A stretch of 64,000 bases of DNA. Source: Sulfuricaulis limicola (lineage in GTDB: Bacteria; Pseudomonadota; Gammaproteobacteria; Acidiferrobacterales; Sulfurifustaceae). A program made the position numbers and the translations under genes. The notes beneath the pieces are model-generated. The model was not told the DNA's origin. It searched no databases and saw only the letters and a program-made list of their open reading frames with translations. Below are positions 32,598-45,770 of this stretch, piece by piece. The DNA lies in NCBI RefSeq assembly GCF_002355735.1, contig NZ_AP014879.1, positions 2,108,001 through 2,172,000 on the forward strand. Direction: 5' to 3'. Each line of letters starts with the position of its first letter. Within the stretch, counting starts at the first letter, position 1.

Positions 32598-33070
32598 TCA
32601 GATATAACGGATTTCGAGGATTTCGTAGGAGCGCAGTCCACCCGGTACCTGCACCTCGACCATGTCGCCCAGCTCCTTGCCGATCAGCGCGCGGGCAATC
32701 GGCGAACTGATGGAGATCATTCCCTTGGCGATGTCGGCCTCGTGGTCGCCGACGATCTGGTAGGTCACTTCCTGGCCGGAATGCTCTTCCATGAGCTTGA
32801 GCGTGGCGCCAAAAACCACGCGGCCGTCGGCGTTGACGGTTTTGGGGTCGATGATCTGCGCCGTGGCGAGCTTGATATCGAGCTCGGCGATGCGTCCCTC
32901 GACAAAACTCTGTTGTTCCTTGGCCGCGTGATACTCGGCGTTCTCCGAAAGGTCGCCGTGCGAACGCGCCTCGGCAATCGCCTGGATGATGCGTGGACGC
33001 TCCACGGTCTTCAGGCGATGCAGCTCGGTTTTGAGCTTCTCGGCACCGACAACGGTCATGGGTGTTTTCT

Positions 33071-33074
<4 letters not shown>
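32598..33074 (-). CDS. greA: Transcription elongation factor GreA
   Basis: The 158-residue protein rescues backtracked RNA polymerase by stimulating transcript cleavage. It has an N-terminal coiled coil (about 8-75) with the acidic tip ([22 protein letters not shown]) and a C-terminal FKBP-like domain ([14 protein letters not shown]...). The ATG overlaps the carB stop (ATGA, 33071-33074), so translation is coupled to carB. Confidence 0.97.
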
Positions 33075-36307
<3,233 letters not shown>

Positions 36308-36312
36308 ACGAA

Positions 36313-37506
36313 TCAGGTTTCAAGTTTCATGTCTGAAGTTTCAGGTTTTTTAACCTGAGACTTGAAACCTGAAACCTGAAACGCTTCCATCATTTTTATG
36401 AACCGGTCGAACAAGGGCGACACGTCGTGCGGTCCAGGGCTGGCCTCGGGATGGCCCTGGAAACAGAACGCCGGCTTGTCGGCGCGCTGCAGGCCCTGCA
36501 CCGTGCCGTCGAACAGCGAACGGTGCGTCACGCGCAGGCAGGCCGGCAGGCCGGCTTCATCCACGGCGAAACCGTGGTTCTGGCTGGTGATCATGACGCG
36601 GCTGGTCTCGATATCGATCACCGGGTGATTCGCGCCATGATGGCCGAATTTCATCTTGACGGTGCGCGCGCCGGAGGCCAAGCCCAGCAGCTGATGCCCG
36701 AGACAGATACCGAACACCGGCAAGCCGGTATCCACGATTTGACGTATCGCTTCGATGGCATAGGTGCACGGCTCGGGGTCGCCCGGGCCATTCGAGAGAA
36801 ACACCCCGTCCGGCTTCATCTTCAATACTTCTGCGGCCGGCGTCTGGGCCGGCACCACCGTGAGGCGACATCCACGCGCCGCCAGCATGCGCAGGATGTT
36901 GCGCTTGATGCCGTAGTCATAGGCAACCACATGAAACCGGGCCTGCGGCGGTTTCATGTAACCCGCACCCAGCTCCCACAGCCCTTCGTCCCACACGTAA
37001 GGCTTGCGGGTCGACACCACCTTGGCGAGGTCCATGCCCTTGAGTCCCGGGAACGCGCGCGCGGCCTTCAGCGCCGATTTCCTGTCGGGCTTGCTGCCCT
37101 TCTCCACCGCCAGGATGCATCCGTTCTGCGCGCCCTTCTCGCGCAACAGGCGCGTGAGCCGGCGCGTGTCAATGCCGGCAATGCCAACCAGCTTGTGGCG
37201 GCGCATGAATTCTCCCAGCGATTCCGTCGCGCGGAAATTGCTGTGGGTGAGCGGCAGGTCGCGAATGACCAGCCCCGCGGCATGCACAGCGCCGGATTCC
37301 ATGTCTTCGGGATTGGTGCCGGTGTTGCCGATGTGGGGATAAGTGAGCGTGACGATCTGGCGAGCGTAAGAGGGGTCCGTGAGGATTTCCTGGTAGCCGG
37401 TCATGGCGGTGTTGAACACCACTTCGCCCACCGCCTGCCCCGGAACGCCGATGGACTCCCCGTAGAACAGAGAGCCATCTTCCAGCGCAAGCAGTGCGGA
37501 CGGCAT
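36313..37506 (-). CDS. carA: Carbamoyl-phosphate synthase small (glutaminase) subunit
   Basis: The 397-residue glutamine amidotransferase supplies ammonia to CarB. N-terminal CarA-specific domain ([31 protein letters not shown]); class I amidotransferase domain with nucleophile Cys in [14 protein letters not shown] and His/Glu in [11 protein letters not shown] place the start at ATG 37504-37506 ([14 protein letters not shown]), matching homologues; an upstream start at 37539 would add 11 odd residues. The normal C-terminus around DRFIKMMEA is followed by ~22 extra residues (Gln/Lys/Ser/Thr-rich) encoded by an inverted-repeat element. Confidence 0.97.
   Translation of the reverse strand: MPSALLALEDGSLFYGESIGVPGQAVGEVVFNTAMTGYQEILTDPSYARQIVTLTYPHIGNTGTNPEDMESGAVHAAGLVIRDLPLTHSNFRATESLGEFMRRHKLVGIAGIDTRRLTRLLREKGAQNGCILAVEKGSKPDRKSALKAARAFPGLKGMDLAKVVSTRKPYVWDEGLWELGAGYMKPPQARFHVVAYDYGIKRNILRMLAARGCRLTVVPAQTPAAEVLKMKPDGVFLSNGPGDPEPCTYAIEAIRQIVDTGLPVFGICLGHQLLGLASGARTVKMKFGHHGANHPVIDIETSRVMITSQNHGFAVDEAGLPACLRVTHRSLFDGTVQGLQRADKPAFCFQGHPEASPGPHDVSPLFDRFIKMMEAFQVSGFKSQVKKPETSDMKLET
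36314..36383. repeat. Inverted repeat of 7-nt GTTTCAA-like units overlapping the 3' end of carA
   Basis: The left arm (36314-36347) is a tandem of 7-nt units (GTTTCAA, GTTTCAT, GTCTGAA, GTTTCAG). The right arm (36352-36383) is a nearly complementary array. The element supplies the last ~22 codons and the stop of carA, and ends 7 nt before the carB start codon. Confidence 0.85.
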
Positions 37507-37537
37507 AGACCATGTACCTCGCGACGCGCAGGCGCAC

Positions 37538-37579
37538 AAAAACGGGAGAGGCGCCCGCTGCTCCGGTGCTTCTCTCCCG
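37538..37579 (-). terminator. Terminator-like hairpin in the carA leader (possible attenuator)
   Basis: On the minus strand CGGGAGAG (37579-37572) and CTCTCCCG (37550-37543) form an 8-bp stem, followed by TTTTT (37542-37538). It lies downstream of the likely carA promoter and 31 nt before the carA ATG. That position suits attenuation of carAB better than termination of the upstream gene. Confidence 0.65.
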
Positions 37580-37619
37580 CCTTGAATGCCTAAATAAGGG
37601 TGTTTCCGGCTGAAGCGGG

Positions 37620-37648
37620 ATTTTACGTGACAGCCCGGCTGGAATCAA
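37620..37648 (-). promoter_or_regulatory. Putative sigma70 promoter of carAB
   Basis: On the minus strand TTGATT (37648-37643), a 17-bp spacer, and TAAAAT (37625-37620). Transcription from here would run through the terminator-like hairpin before reaching carA. Confidence 0.5.
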
Positions 37649-37691
37649 CGACGAAACAGCGAAAATGCCACACGGGGGTGCGACATCTTGC

Positions 37692-39467
37692 CTAGACGAG
37701 GCGCTTTCCCTCCCGCAGCATGCGGGTGATGTCCTCGGTGGATACGGGTTTGCTGAAGAGGTAGCCCTGCACCATGTCACAACCGTAACGGCGCAGCGCG
37801 TCCAGCTGTTCCCGGGTTTCGACACCTTCGGCGACCACTTTCAGTTTCATGGCGCGCGCCAGGCTGACGACCGCCTCCACGATGGCCGCGTGATCGCGAT
37901 CCACCGTGGCGTCACGCACGAATGAACGGTCGATTTTCATGACGTACAACGGCAGCCGTTGAAAGGAATCGCGAAAACTGGTCCCCGCGCCGTTGTCCGC
38001 CAGCGCTACATGGACCCCCAGCGCGCTCAGCTGGTTGAGGACGGCACGGTAATTTTCATGTCCGGTACCCACCAGTTTCTCGGGGGGGACATCGAGCTCC
38101 AGATAATCCGCCGACATGTTTGTCTCCTTCAGGATCTTCTCGACCAGCTCCACAAACCCCCGGCGGCGGAACCGGTAAGGCGAGATATTCACCGTCATGC
38201 GCAGCGGAGACATGCCGATTTTCTGCCACTGATAGTTCTGCGTGCAAACGGTGCGTAACACCCATTCATCGACGGTATAAACCAGCTTGGACCGCTCCAG
38301 CAGGGGCATGAAATCCCCGGCCGATATCAGTCCCATTTCCGGATGCTGCCACCGCAACAGCGCCTCCACCCCGATGATATTTCCGCTCGACAGATCCACG
38401 CGCGGCTGGTAGTGGAGCAGCAGTTCACCGCGCTCGAGCGCATTCTCGATCTGCATCTCCATCTGCTTCACGGCCGCCGCGTTCTCCGCCATGTCGATTC
38501 CGAACAACTGGAAGTTGTTGCGCCCGGCCTGTTTGGCGCGGTACATGGCCTGGTCGGCGTCCTTGAGCAGGCTCGCCAGATCCTTGTCGTCCATGGGGTA
38601 AATCGTGATGCCGATGCTGATTGTGATATGAACCTCGTGCCCGTCCACGCGAAACGGTTCCTGCATGACATCGATGATCTTCTCCGCCACGATGGTGGCG
38701 TTATCGATGTGCGGAATGCTCTCCAGGATAACGGTAAATTCATCGCCCCCCAGGCGCGACACTGTATCCACGTCCCGCAAACATGAGGTAATTCTTTTTG
38801 CCACCGCCTTCAGCAATTCGTCACCGACATGGTGACCCATGCCGTCGTTGATGGTCTTGAAGTGGTCCAGATCGAGATACATGATCGCGACCAGTTTTTC
38901 CTCGCGACTGGCGCGCGCCAGTGCGTGGGTCGCGCGGTCGTGAAACAGCGCACGGGTCGGCAGGCCGGTCAGGGCGTCGTATTGCGCGAGATAAACCAGG
39001 CGCTGCTCGGCCTGTTTGCGTTCGGTGATATCACGCGCGATGGCGACAAAGCCGGGATGGTTTCTGTCGCCGGTCTCGCAAACGGTCAAGTCGACCTGAA
39101 ACGTCGCCCCGCTTTTGCGCAGACCCACCGCCTCGCGCGTGCCGCTGCCGATCGCGCCGCCCACGCCGGTCCGGATATCCGTCAGCAAGGCATCGATGTT
39201 TTTCCCCCGGATCTCGTTTTCCTTGTAGCCGAATATCTGCTCCGCCATCGGATTGAACATACTGATCGTGCCTTGCGAATCGATAATCATCACGCCTTCG
39301 GCAATATTGCCGAGCACGGTCCGCAACTGTTCATCAATGGCAGGGATGACGGTCTTTTCACGGAAGGAGCGGTGGCCGGCAAAACGCAGATAAATCAGTG
39401 TCAGCAACAGTGTTGTTGCCGACGCCGCAAGCACCGCCACAATCAGCGTGGTGGAGTCAACGGACAT
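37692..39467 (-). CDS. Membrane-anchored PAS-GGDEF-EAL protein with degenerate EAL site
   Basis: The 591-residue cyclic-di-GMP signalling protein has an N-terminal transmembrane segment (about 6-28), a PAS domain (about 45-150), a GGDEF domain (about 165-320) with an intact RLGGDEF active site, and an EAL domain (about 340-585). The EAL domain keeps VEALLRW, KIDRSFV, AEGVET and GYLFSKP. But the usual ELTE-type motif reads ELDVPPEKL, and the DDFGTG loop reads ADNGAGTSF, so metal-binding acidic residues are missing. It is probably a cyclase and/or c-di-GMP-binding protein rather than a phosphodiesterase. It lies upstream of carA in the same direction but behind its own spacer. Confidence 0.9.
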   Translation of the reverse strand: MSVDSTTLIVAVLAASATTLLLTLIYLRFAGHRSFREKTVIPAIDEQLRTVLGNIAEGVMIIDSQGTISMFNPMAEQIFGYKENEIRGKNIDALLTDIRTGVGGAIGSGTREAVGLRKSGATFQVDLTVCETGDRNHPGFVAIARDITERKQAEQRLVYLAQYDALTGLPTRALFHDRATHALARASREEKLVAIMYLDLDHFKTINDGMGHHVGDELLKAVAKRITSCLRDVDTVSRLGGDEFTVILESIPHIDNATIVAEKIIDVMQEPFRVDGHEVHITISIGITIYPMDDKDLASLLKDADQAMYRAKQAGRNNFQLFGIDMAENAAAVKQMEMQIENALERGELLLHYQPRVDLSSGNIIGVEALLRWQHPEMGLISAGDFMPLLERSKLVYTVDEWVLRTVCTQNYQWQKIGMSPLRMTVNISPYRFRRRGFVELVEKILKETNMSADYLELDVPPEKLVGTGHENYRAVLNQLSALGVHVALADNGAGTSFRDSFQRLPLYVMKIDRSFVRDATVDRDHAAIVEAVVSLARAMKLKVVAEGVETREQLDALRRYGCDMVQGYLFSKPVSTEDITRMLREGKRLV

Positions 39468-39606
39468 GACGAGTAGCCGGTTCAGCCATGTGATTCATGC
39501 GCGCGCAGCGTTGTTCTTGAATTTGTGCTCCAGCCAAGGATAGCCGGCCCACGTGCGTTTACCATAAAAGCCTGGCGCGTGTGGGGTTTAAGGCTAAACT
39601 CCGCTT

Positions 39607-40299
39607 ATGGAAAAAGAATATTTCACCATCCTGATACATCTCGGCGCGGCGGTGCTGGCGGGCGGTTTTATCGGCCTGGAACGCACCTATCACGGGCGCC
39701 CGGCCGGATTTCGCACCCATACGCTGGTCTGCACCGCCTCCAGCCTGTTGATGCTGCTGACCGTCTACCAGTGGGAGTTGCTCAAGGGCGTGCCGCTGGA
39801 AACCGTGCGCGTGGACCCGACACGCATGGCGCAGGGCATCATGACCGGCATCGGCTTTCTCGGCGCCGGCGTGATCATGAAGGAAGGGCTGACCGTGCGC
39901 GGTCTGACCACGGCGGCGTCGATCTGGATAACCGCCTCCATCGGCATTCTGCTGGGCATCGGTTTTTACTTTCCCGCCATCGTGGCGACCCTGCTCACGC
40001 TCGGAACGCTGTCGTTGTTCCGCTGGATCGAGGCCATCATGCCCTCGCAGTACTACGCACGCCTGCACGTGCGCTTCAAGCGCCAGGATTTGCTGCCCGA
40101 GCCCGAACTGCGCGACCTGATCACGGCGCATGGTTTCTCCGTGGCCAACCTGAGCTATCAATTGGCGGACGAGGGCAAGGTGTTTGAGTACCAGATGACG
40201 GTCCGCGTCGGCAACCGCGACAGTTATCGGCGCCTGGCCGAGACCCTCACCGGCCGGGAGCAGGTGCTGGAATTTCACATCTATCCCACCGGCGACTGA
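39607..40299 (+). CDS. MgtC/SapB family membrane protein
   Basis: 230 residues. The N-terminal half has four or five transmembrane helices with the family signatures GGFIGLERTYHGRPAGFRTHTLVC and GIGFLGAGVIMKEGLTVRGLTTAASIW. The C-terminal ~80 residues form a soluble ACT-like domain. MgtC proteins are linked to growth in low magnesium and to modulation of ATP synthase; the substrate, if any, is unresolved. It is divergent from the GGDEF/EAL gene and convergent with the TPM genes. Confidence 0.9.
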   Translation: MEKEYFTILIHLGAAVLAGGFIGLERTYHGRPAGFRTHTLVCTASSLLMLLTVYQWELLKGVPLETVRVDPTRMAQGIMTGIGFLGAGVIMKEGLTVRGLTTAASIWITASIGILLGIGFYFPAIVATLLTLGTLSLFRWIEAIMPSQYYARLHVRFKRQDLLPEPELRDLITAHGFSVANLSYQLADEGKVFEYQMTVRVGNRDSYRRLAETLTGREQVLEFHIYPTGD

Positions 40300-40313
40300 A
40301 CCACCCGCGCAAT

Positions 40314-40811
40314 CTAGAATACGACTGGCCGGTCGTCGAGTTCGTTGCTGTCTTTCTTTTGCGGCGGATAATGACGGGCGAGGTGGGCACTCACGCTGCG
40401 GATGCCGTGCAGAACGCCTTGCTCGAATTTTCCCTGGCGGAACAGCGTCTCCATTTCACGGCATATTTTTTCCCAGCCCTCGGTGCTCACCCGGGCATGC
40501 GCGTCACGGTCAGCGATGATCTCCACGTCGCGATCCGCCAGCAGCAGATAAATCAGAACTCCGTTGTTCCGCTGCGTATCCCATACTCTCAACTGGGAGA
40601 ACACTTCCAGCGCGCGTTCACGCGCCGGCTGGCCACGTAACAGCGGTAAAAAGGGCAATCCGCTTTCCACCGCAAAACGAATCTCGCCGGCATGCGTCGT
40701 CTCGGCCGCACGAATCGCGGCCTCGATGGCACGCAAGGTGCGCGCCGGAAACACCAGGCGCACGCGCCACGGCGGCAGGAACAGATTGCGAATCACGCGC
40801 CGGACGTTCAT
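40314..40811 (-). CDS. TPM-domain protein (second TPM protein of the LemA operon)
   Basis: 165 residues with a TPM fold. GEIRFAVES.LPF, RNNGVLIYLLLADRDVEIIADRDAH and ICREMETLFRQGKFEQGVLHGI are the family blocks. It lacks a signal peptide; a basic N-terminus precedes a hydrophobic patch. The start is ATG at 40809-40811, overlapping the stop of the upstream TPM gene (ATGA) with GGGGA 8 nt away; an ATG two codons earlier is possible. The lemA-TPM-TPM order is a recurrent bacterial operon of unknown function. Confidence 0.88.
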   Translation of the reverse strand: MNVRRVIRNLFLPPWRVRLVFPARTLRAIEAAIRAAETTHAGEIRFAVESGLPFLPLLRGQPARERALEVFSQLRVWDTQRNNGVLIYLLLADRDVEIIADRDAHARVSTEGWEKICREMETLFRQGKFEQGVLHGIRSVSAHLARHYPPQKKDSNELDDRPVVF

Positions 40812-41710
40812 CACCATTTCCCCGAGGCGCCGCCGCCCCCGAATCCGCCGCCCCCGCCGCTGAAGCCGCCTCCGCCACTGCTCCAGCCGCCGCCGGGGCC
40901 GCTGCTGTAACCCCCGGACCAGCCGCCGAAATTACCCCGTCCACCACGGCCACCGCTGCTGCCGACGGCCAGAGTGAACAAAAAGACAACTACTCCCGCT
41001 ACCAGCGCGCCGAGCAGCGAGCCGATGGTGATCCAGAAAACAATGCCCACGATTCCGCCGGAAACAGCGGCCCCGATCAAGCGGCCGAGCAGCGCTCCCA
41101 GAAACCCGCCACCGATCATGACCGCAATGAACGCCGCCGGCAGCAGATCGGCAATTCCGGACCACGATCGGTCGCGTGCCTGCGGCGGCGGCAACGGCTC
41201 ACCGTCGATCAGGCGAATCAGGCGGGTGATGCCTGCCTGAATGCCCCCGTAGTAGTCGCCCTGCTTGAAGAAAGGAACAATGATCTCGTCAATGACACGG
41301 TTGGCCACGGCATCCGGTATCGCACCTTCGAGGCCATAGCCGACTTCGATGCGCAGCGCACGGTCGTCCTTGGCAACGAGCAATATCACCCCGTCATCAA
41401 TGCGGCTTCCACGTGCGTCTTTCCTTCCCACTTTCCAGGTTTCGGCAACCCGCAGGGAATACTGCTCGATGGCTTCGGGTTGCGTCGTGGGAACGATCAG
41501 CACCGCGATCTGGCTGCCCTTGCGGGTTTCGAAGTCGCGCAGCTCCTGTTCCAGCGCGTCGCGCTGCGACGGCGCGAGCGTGCCGGTCAGGTCGGTCACG
41601 CGCGCCGTCAGCGGCGGCACCGCCACTTCCGCACGGAGGGCGAAACTGGCGAGGAAAAGCGCCAGGAGAAGCAGTCCGCGCGCGAGCACCCTGATGTTGG
41701 CGCGCATCAT
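40811..41710 (-). CDS. TPM-domain exported membrane protein (YgcG-like)
   Basis: The 299-residue protein has a signal peptide (about 1-28, ending FALRAEV), then a periplasmic TPM domain (about 33-165) with TGTLAPSQRDALEQELRDFE and DDGVILLVAKDDRALRIEVGYGLEGAIPDAVANRVIDE. Transmembrane helices follow (about 190-245), then a very Gly/Ser-rich tail rich in GGG and SGG runs. The acidic blocks suggest metal binding, as described for TPM domains. It sits downstream of lemA (21 nt). Confidence 0.92.
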   Translation of the reverse strand: MMRANIRVLARGLLLLALFLASFALRAEVAVPPLTARVTDLTGTLAPSQRDALEQELRDFETRKGSQIAVLIVPTTQPEAIEQYSLRVAETWKVGRKDARGSRIDDGVILLVAKDDRALRIEVGYGLEGAIPDAVANRVIDEIIVPFFKQGDYYGGIQAGITRLIRLIDGEPLPPPQARDRSWSGIADLLPAAFIAVMIGGGFLGALLGRLIGAAVSGGIVGIVFWITIGSLLGALVAGVVVFLFTLAVGSSGGRGGRGNFGGWSGGYSSGPGGGWSSGGGGFSGGGGGFGGGGASGKW

Positions 41711-41731
41711 GCCGGCATCAATATGCTGGCG

Positions 41732-42358
41732 TTACTGTTTTCCGGCGCCGGCTGGCGTGGGCGGCGTACCGCCGAAATCGACCCTCGGCGGCCTGGCGAT
41801 TTCCTTTTCATTCTCCACGGTGAAGCTCGGTTTCACCTTGTAACCGAAGAGCATCGCCGTCAGGTTGCTCGGGAAGCTGCGCACGGTGACGTTGTACGCC
41901 TGCACCGCCTGGATGTAACGGTTGCGCGCCACGGTGATGCGGTTCTCCGTGCCTTCGAGCTGCGCCTGCAAATCGCGGAACAGGCCGTCGGCCTTCAGCT
42001 GCGGATAATTCTCCGCCACCGCGAGCAGGCGCGACAGGGCGGAACTCAGTTCGCCTTGCGCAGCCTGAAATTTGGCCAGCGCCTGTTCATCGTTAACCAA
42101 CTCCGGGGTCGCCTGGATGGAACCCACCCTGGCGCGCGCGTTGGTTACCTGTTCCAGCACTTCCTTTTCGTGTGCCGCGTAACCCTTGACCACGTTCACC
42201 AGGTTCGGCACCAGGTCGGCACGACGCTGGTACTGGTTCAGCACCTCGGCCCAGCCGGCCTTGATCTGCTCATCGGTGCTTTGCAAGGTGTTGTAGCCGC
42301 AGCCACCGAGCAGGGAAAAAATCATCAGGAACAATGGCAAAACAATCTTGTTGCGCAT
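41732..42358 (-). CDS. lemA: LemA family protein
   Basis: 208 residues. The N-terminus ends in a lipobox-like LLGGC (Cys20), suggesting a lipoprotein, unlike many LemA proteins with a plain anchor. A helical LemA domain follows with YQRRADLVPNLVNVVKGYAAHEKEVLEQVTNARA and the C-terminal YNVTVRSFPSNLTAMLFGYK motif. The function is not established; LemA is usually co-operonic with TPM proteins, as here. Confidence 0.93.
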   Translation of the reverse strand: MRNKIVLPLFLMIFSLLGGCGYNTLQSTDEQIKAGWAEVLNQYQRRADLVPNLVNVVKGYAAHEKEVLEQVTNARARVGSIQATPELVNDEQALAKFQAAQGELSSALSRLLAVAENYPQLKADGLFRDLQAQLEGTENRITVARNRYIQAVQAYNVTVRSFPSNLTAMLFGYKVKPSFTVENEKEIARPPRVDFGGTPPTPAGAGKQ

Positions 42359-42387
42359 GGATCACTCCTTGATATTCAACAAACCGC

Positions 42388-43641
42388 TCAATTTGCGTTG
42401 GCGACAAACTGCCTGCGGTAATTGACCACCTTATACAGGTATTGCCGCGTTTCTTCATAAGGCAGGCCGGTGCGCAACTTCTGGTACACCGCCGACGGCG
42501 ACAGGCCGTTGATGGCATTCACCGCAGCGACCTTGTCCTTCGAGAACGTCCGCAATACATTGCTCGGCCCGGTGTTGTACGCCGAAATCACACAATATTC
42601 CCGCGATACCGGATTGGCCACCGGTTCCAGCTGGCTGTAGGTAAGCACATTCAGATAGGCCGTACCCAGCTCGATGTTGTTCTCGGCATCAAACAGGAAT
42701 TGCTTGGACGGGGTTTCATCCTGCCCCTTTGCCTTGCGATAGGCCTCGCGTCCGCCGCTGCCGGGAACGAGCTGCATCAACCCGTAAGCCGGCGCAGAAC
42801 TTACGGCAAAGGGATTGAAATTGCTTTCGGTGCGGATGACGGCATACACCAGGCTCGGGCTGATCTTGTACTGCTCGGCGAACTTCGTCACCAGATGACT
42901 GTATTTCTCGGCCTGCTTGTTCTCGAAATTGGACACCATCGGGAATTTCACGAACAGCGCCTTTTTCTTGCCGTTATCCAGGTCGACCTCGCGCGTCGCG
43001 GCCCGGGTTTTCAGAAGGTGATCGGCAAAGCCCTCGGCCTCGACCGGCGAGGCCACAGGCTTGTTGTTCTGGTCGACCACCAGACCGAGGAGATAAGGTT
43101 CTTTCTCGCTGGTCAGGGTAATGGCGCTGTCGGAGAAAAGATCCACCGCGCGCGGGTCGTTGGGCGTGAGCAGCGTGGTGACGATGGCGTTTTTCAGGCT
43201 GGCGTTCGGGTCCTTGTCGTCCACGGTCTCCACCGTCACCTCGCCCTTGTCGAAATCCACCACCGCGCGGCTCATGTAATTCTGCGTGTACTTTATATAT
43301 TGCACGCGCGAGGGGAGTTTTACTTCCTTCTTGCCCCAGGTCTTGCTGACGCGGCCGGTCAGCAAGGTCACCAGGTTGGTGTAGTCGCGCTGGATGGTTT
43401 TGACGTCCTGCACCAGCGCATAGGGGTTGGATTTATAGACCGACTCCCGGCTCTTCAGGCCCGCCTTGATCGCTTCCCTGGCGTTGTCGCTGCGTGCGAT
43501 GCTGGCGACCGAGCGCGTCGTCGGGCTGGTGAGGACGGCCAGCGTCTGATTGAGCGTCGGGGCCTTTCTTCCGGACGACGCGCATCCCGCCACCAGCGCG
43601 GCACAGCACAGGCCCAGAATAATTTTCCGCGTCCTTGCCAT
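42388..43641 (-). CDS. mltC: Membrane-bound lytic murein transglycosylase C-like lipoprotein
   Basis: The 417-residue protein aligns along its length with E. coli MltC. A lipobox (LVAGC, Cys20) follows the ATG at 43639-43641. The DUF3393-type N-domain contains WGKKEVKLPS.VQYIKYTQNY and DFDKGEVTVETV. The SLT domain has the catalytic Glu in VIRTESNFNPFAV, then APAYGLMQLVPGSGG and YCVISAYNTGPSNVL. It cleaves the peptidoglycan glycan strand at the outer membrane. An upstream in-frame ATG adds 15 polar residues and would bury the lipobox. Confidence 0.93.
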   Translation of the reverse strand: MARTRKIILGLCCAALVAGCASSGRKAPTLNQTLAVLTSPTTRSVASIARSDNAREAIKAGLKSRESVYKSNPYALVQDVKTIQRDYTNLVTLLTGRVSKTWGKKEVKLPSRVQYIKYTQNYMSRAVVDFDKGEVTVETVDDKDPNASLKNAIVTTLLTPNDPRAVDLFSDSAITLTSEKEPYLLGLVVDQNNKPVASPVEAEGFADHLLKTRAATREVDLDNGKKKALFVKFPMVSNFENKQAEKYSHLVTKFAEQYKISPSLVYAVIRTESNFNPFAVSSAPAYGLMQLVPGSGGREAYRKAKGQDETPSKQFLFDAENNIELGTAYLNVLTYSQLEPVANPVSREYCVISAYNTGPSNVLRTFSKDKVAAVNAINGLSPSAVYQKLRTGLPYEETRQYLYKVVNYRRQFVANAN

Positions 43642-43693
43642 TAACGTAGCCCTACTCCGCTTCGCTGCGTTCGTCTCGCCATTCAAGAATCAA

Positions 43694-44680
<987 letters not shown>

Positions 44681-45658
44681 CTACTTCTTTTTACGTGCGA
44701 TGCCGATCAGCCCCAGCAGCCCCGAGCCGAACAGCCACGCGGCGGCGGGAACGGGGACAGGGGCAACATATGCGTTCGCATAGTTGAAGCCGGTGTCGGC
44801 GCTCAACGCGTTGAAATCGGTGATCGCCACGCCGTTCGCGTCGCGCAGATCGACGATGCCGCCCCAGGCGATGGTATGCCCGAACGACGCCTGGCCCATC
44901 GCATCCACTGCGGATAAGTTGGTCTGACCGTAACTGTTGTTGGTGCTGGAGTTGGCCTGAACCGTACCGTAGATGGACAGGTTCAGCGCCTGACCGAACA
45001 CCACGGGCATGGTGAACAAGTAGGTGCCGGGTGCGGCGTTGCCCATTAAATCACTGGCTCCGTTGAGCATCGTCTGCCGCTGGAAACCCTCCCATGCCAG
45101 ACCTTGGTTCGCGGCATCTCTGAGCTGGAACCCGCCGCGCCATTCCTCGCTCGACCTTCCCCATAGCGAATTGTTGCCGGTGACATCGGGGCCCCAGAAG
45201 GAGTCCCCTAACGAGCCCGAGACCGAAAAGGCCACGGTCGCAAAGCCGCTGCTGCCCGCTGCGGCCGAGGGGCTGCTGAGAGCGAACTGATCGGAGAAAC
45301 TGCCCGAGGCATACGCTTCGCTGTAACTATAGGTATCGCCCCCGCTAACCGTAGAACTCGACCAAGTATTCAAGTGTATGCCCGCCGTCTGCACCAGGGA
45401 CCAAGCATCTGCATAGGTATAGGCCAGGGAAGAGCCTGTAACACCTGACGGGTAGTTACTGTTGCTTGCCCAGACAGGGCTGGCGTTCTGGGAGGACATG
45501 TATTGATTCAGGCTATCCCCAGCCGTGGCCCACGAATACGCGGCCCCCGTGATTGAAGTACTTGCATAATATGAAGCAGCGGTGGCATTGCCGCCGACTG
45601 ATAAGAAACCGGCGACTAGCGCAACGGCAAGCAGGGTTTGCGTAGTTTTTGTTTTCAT
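44681..45658 (-). CDS. VPLPA-CTERM sorting-domain secreted protein
   Basis: 325 residues. It starts at ATG 45656-45658, with AAGGA upstream. A Sec signal peptide (about 1-27, ending NATAA) is followed by a Ser/Tyr/Gly/Asn-rich mature region with few charged residues and no recognised catalytic domain. The C-terminus VPVPAAAWLFGSGLLGLIG plus IARKKK is the VPLPA-CTERM signal: Pro-rich motif, hydrophobic helix, basic tail. Such proteins are processed by an exosortase and often go to the extracellular matrix; no exosortase gene is in this window. Confidence 0.88.
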   Translation of the reverse strand: MKTKTTQTLLAVALVAGFLSVGGNATAASYYASTSITGAAYSWATAGDSLNQYMSSQNASPVWASNSNYPSGVTGSSLAYTYADAWSLVQTAGIHLNTWSSSTVSGGDTYSYSEAYASGSFSDQFALSSPSAAAGSSGFATVAFSVSGSLGDSFWGPDVTGNNSLWGRSSEEWRGGFQLRDAANQGLAWEGFQRQTMLNGASDLMGNAAPGTYLFTMPVVFGQALNLSIYGTVQANSSTNNSYGQTNLSAVDAMGQASFGHTIAWGGIVDLRDANGVAITDFNALSADTGFNYANAYVAPVPVPAAAWLFGSGLLGLIGIARKKK

Positions 45659-45770
45659 TGATTCCTTTTGGTTTTGGTTTGTATTTTTAGATTCTGGTAC
45701 AGCGCGTTTGAGGTCAGATTCACGGCTTGAAATAATTTCTTCGGAATAAATTGTGAGCAAGACATGCCTG

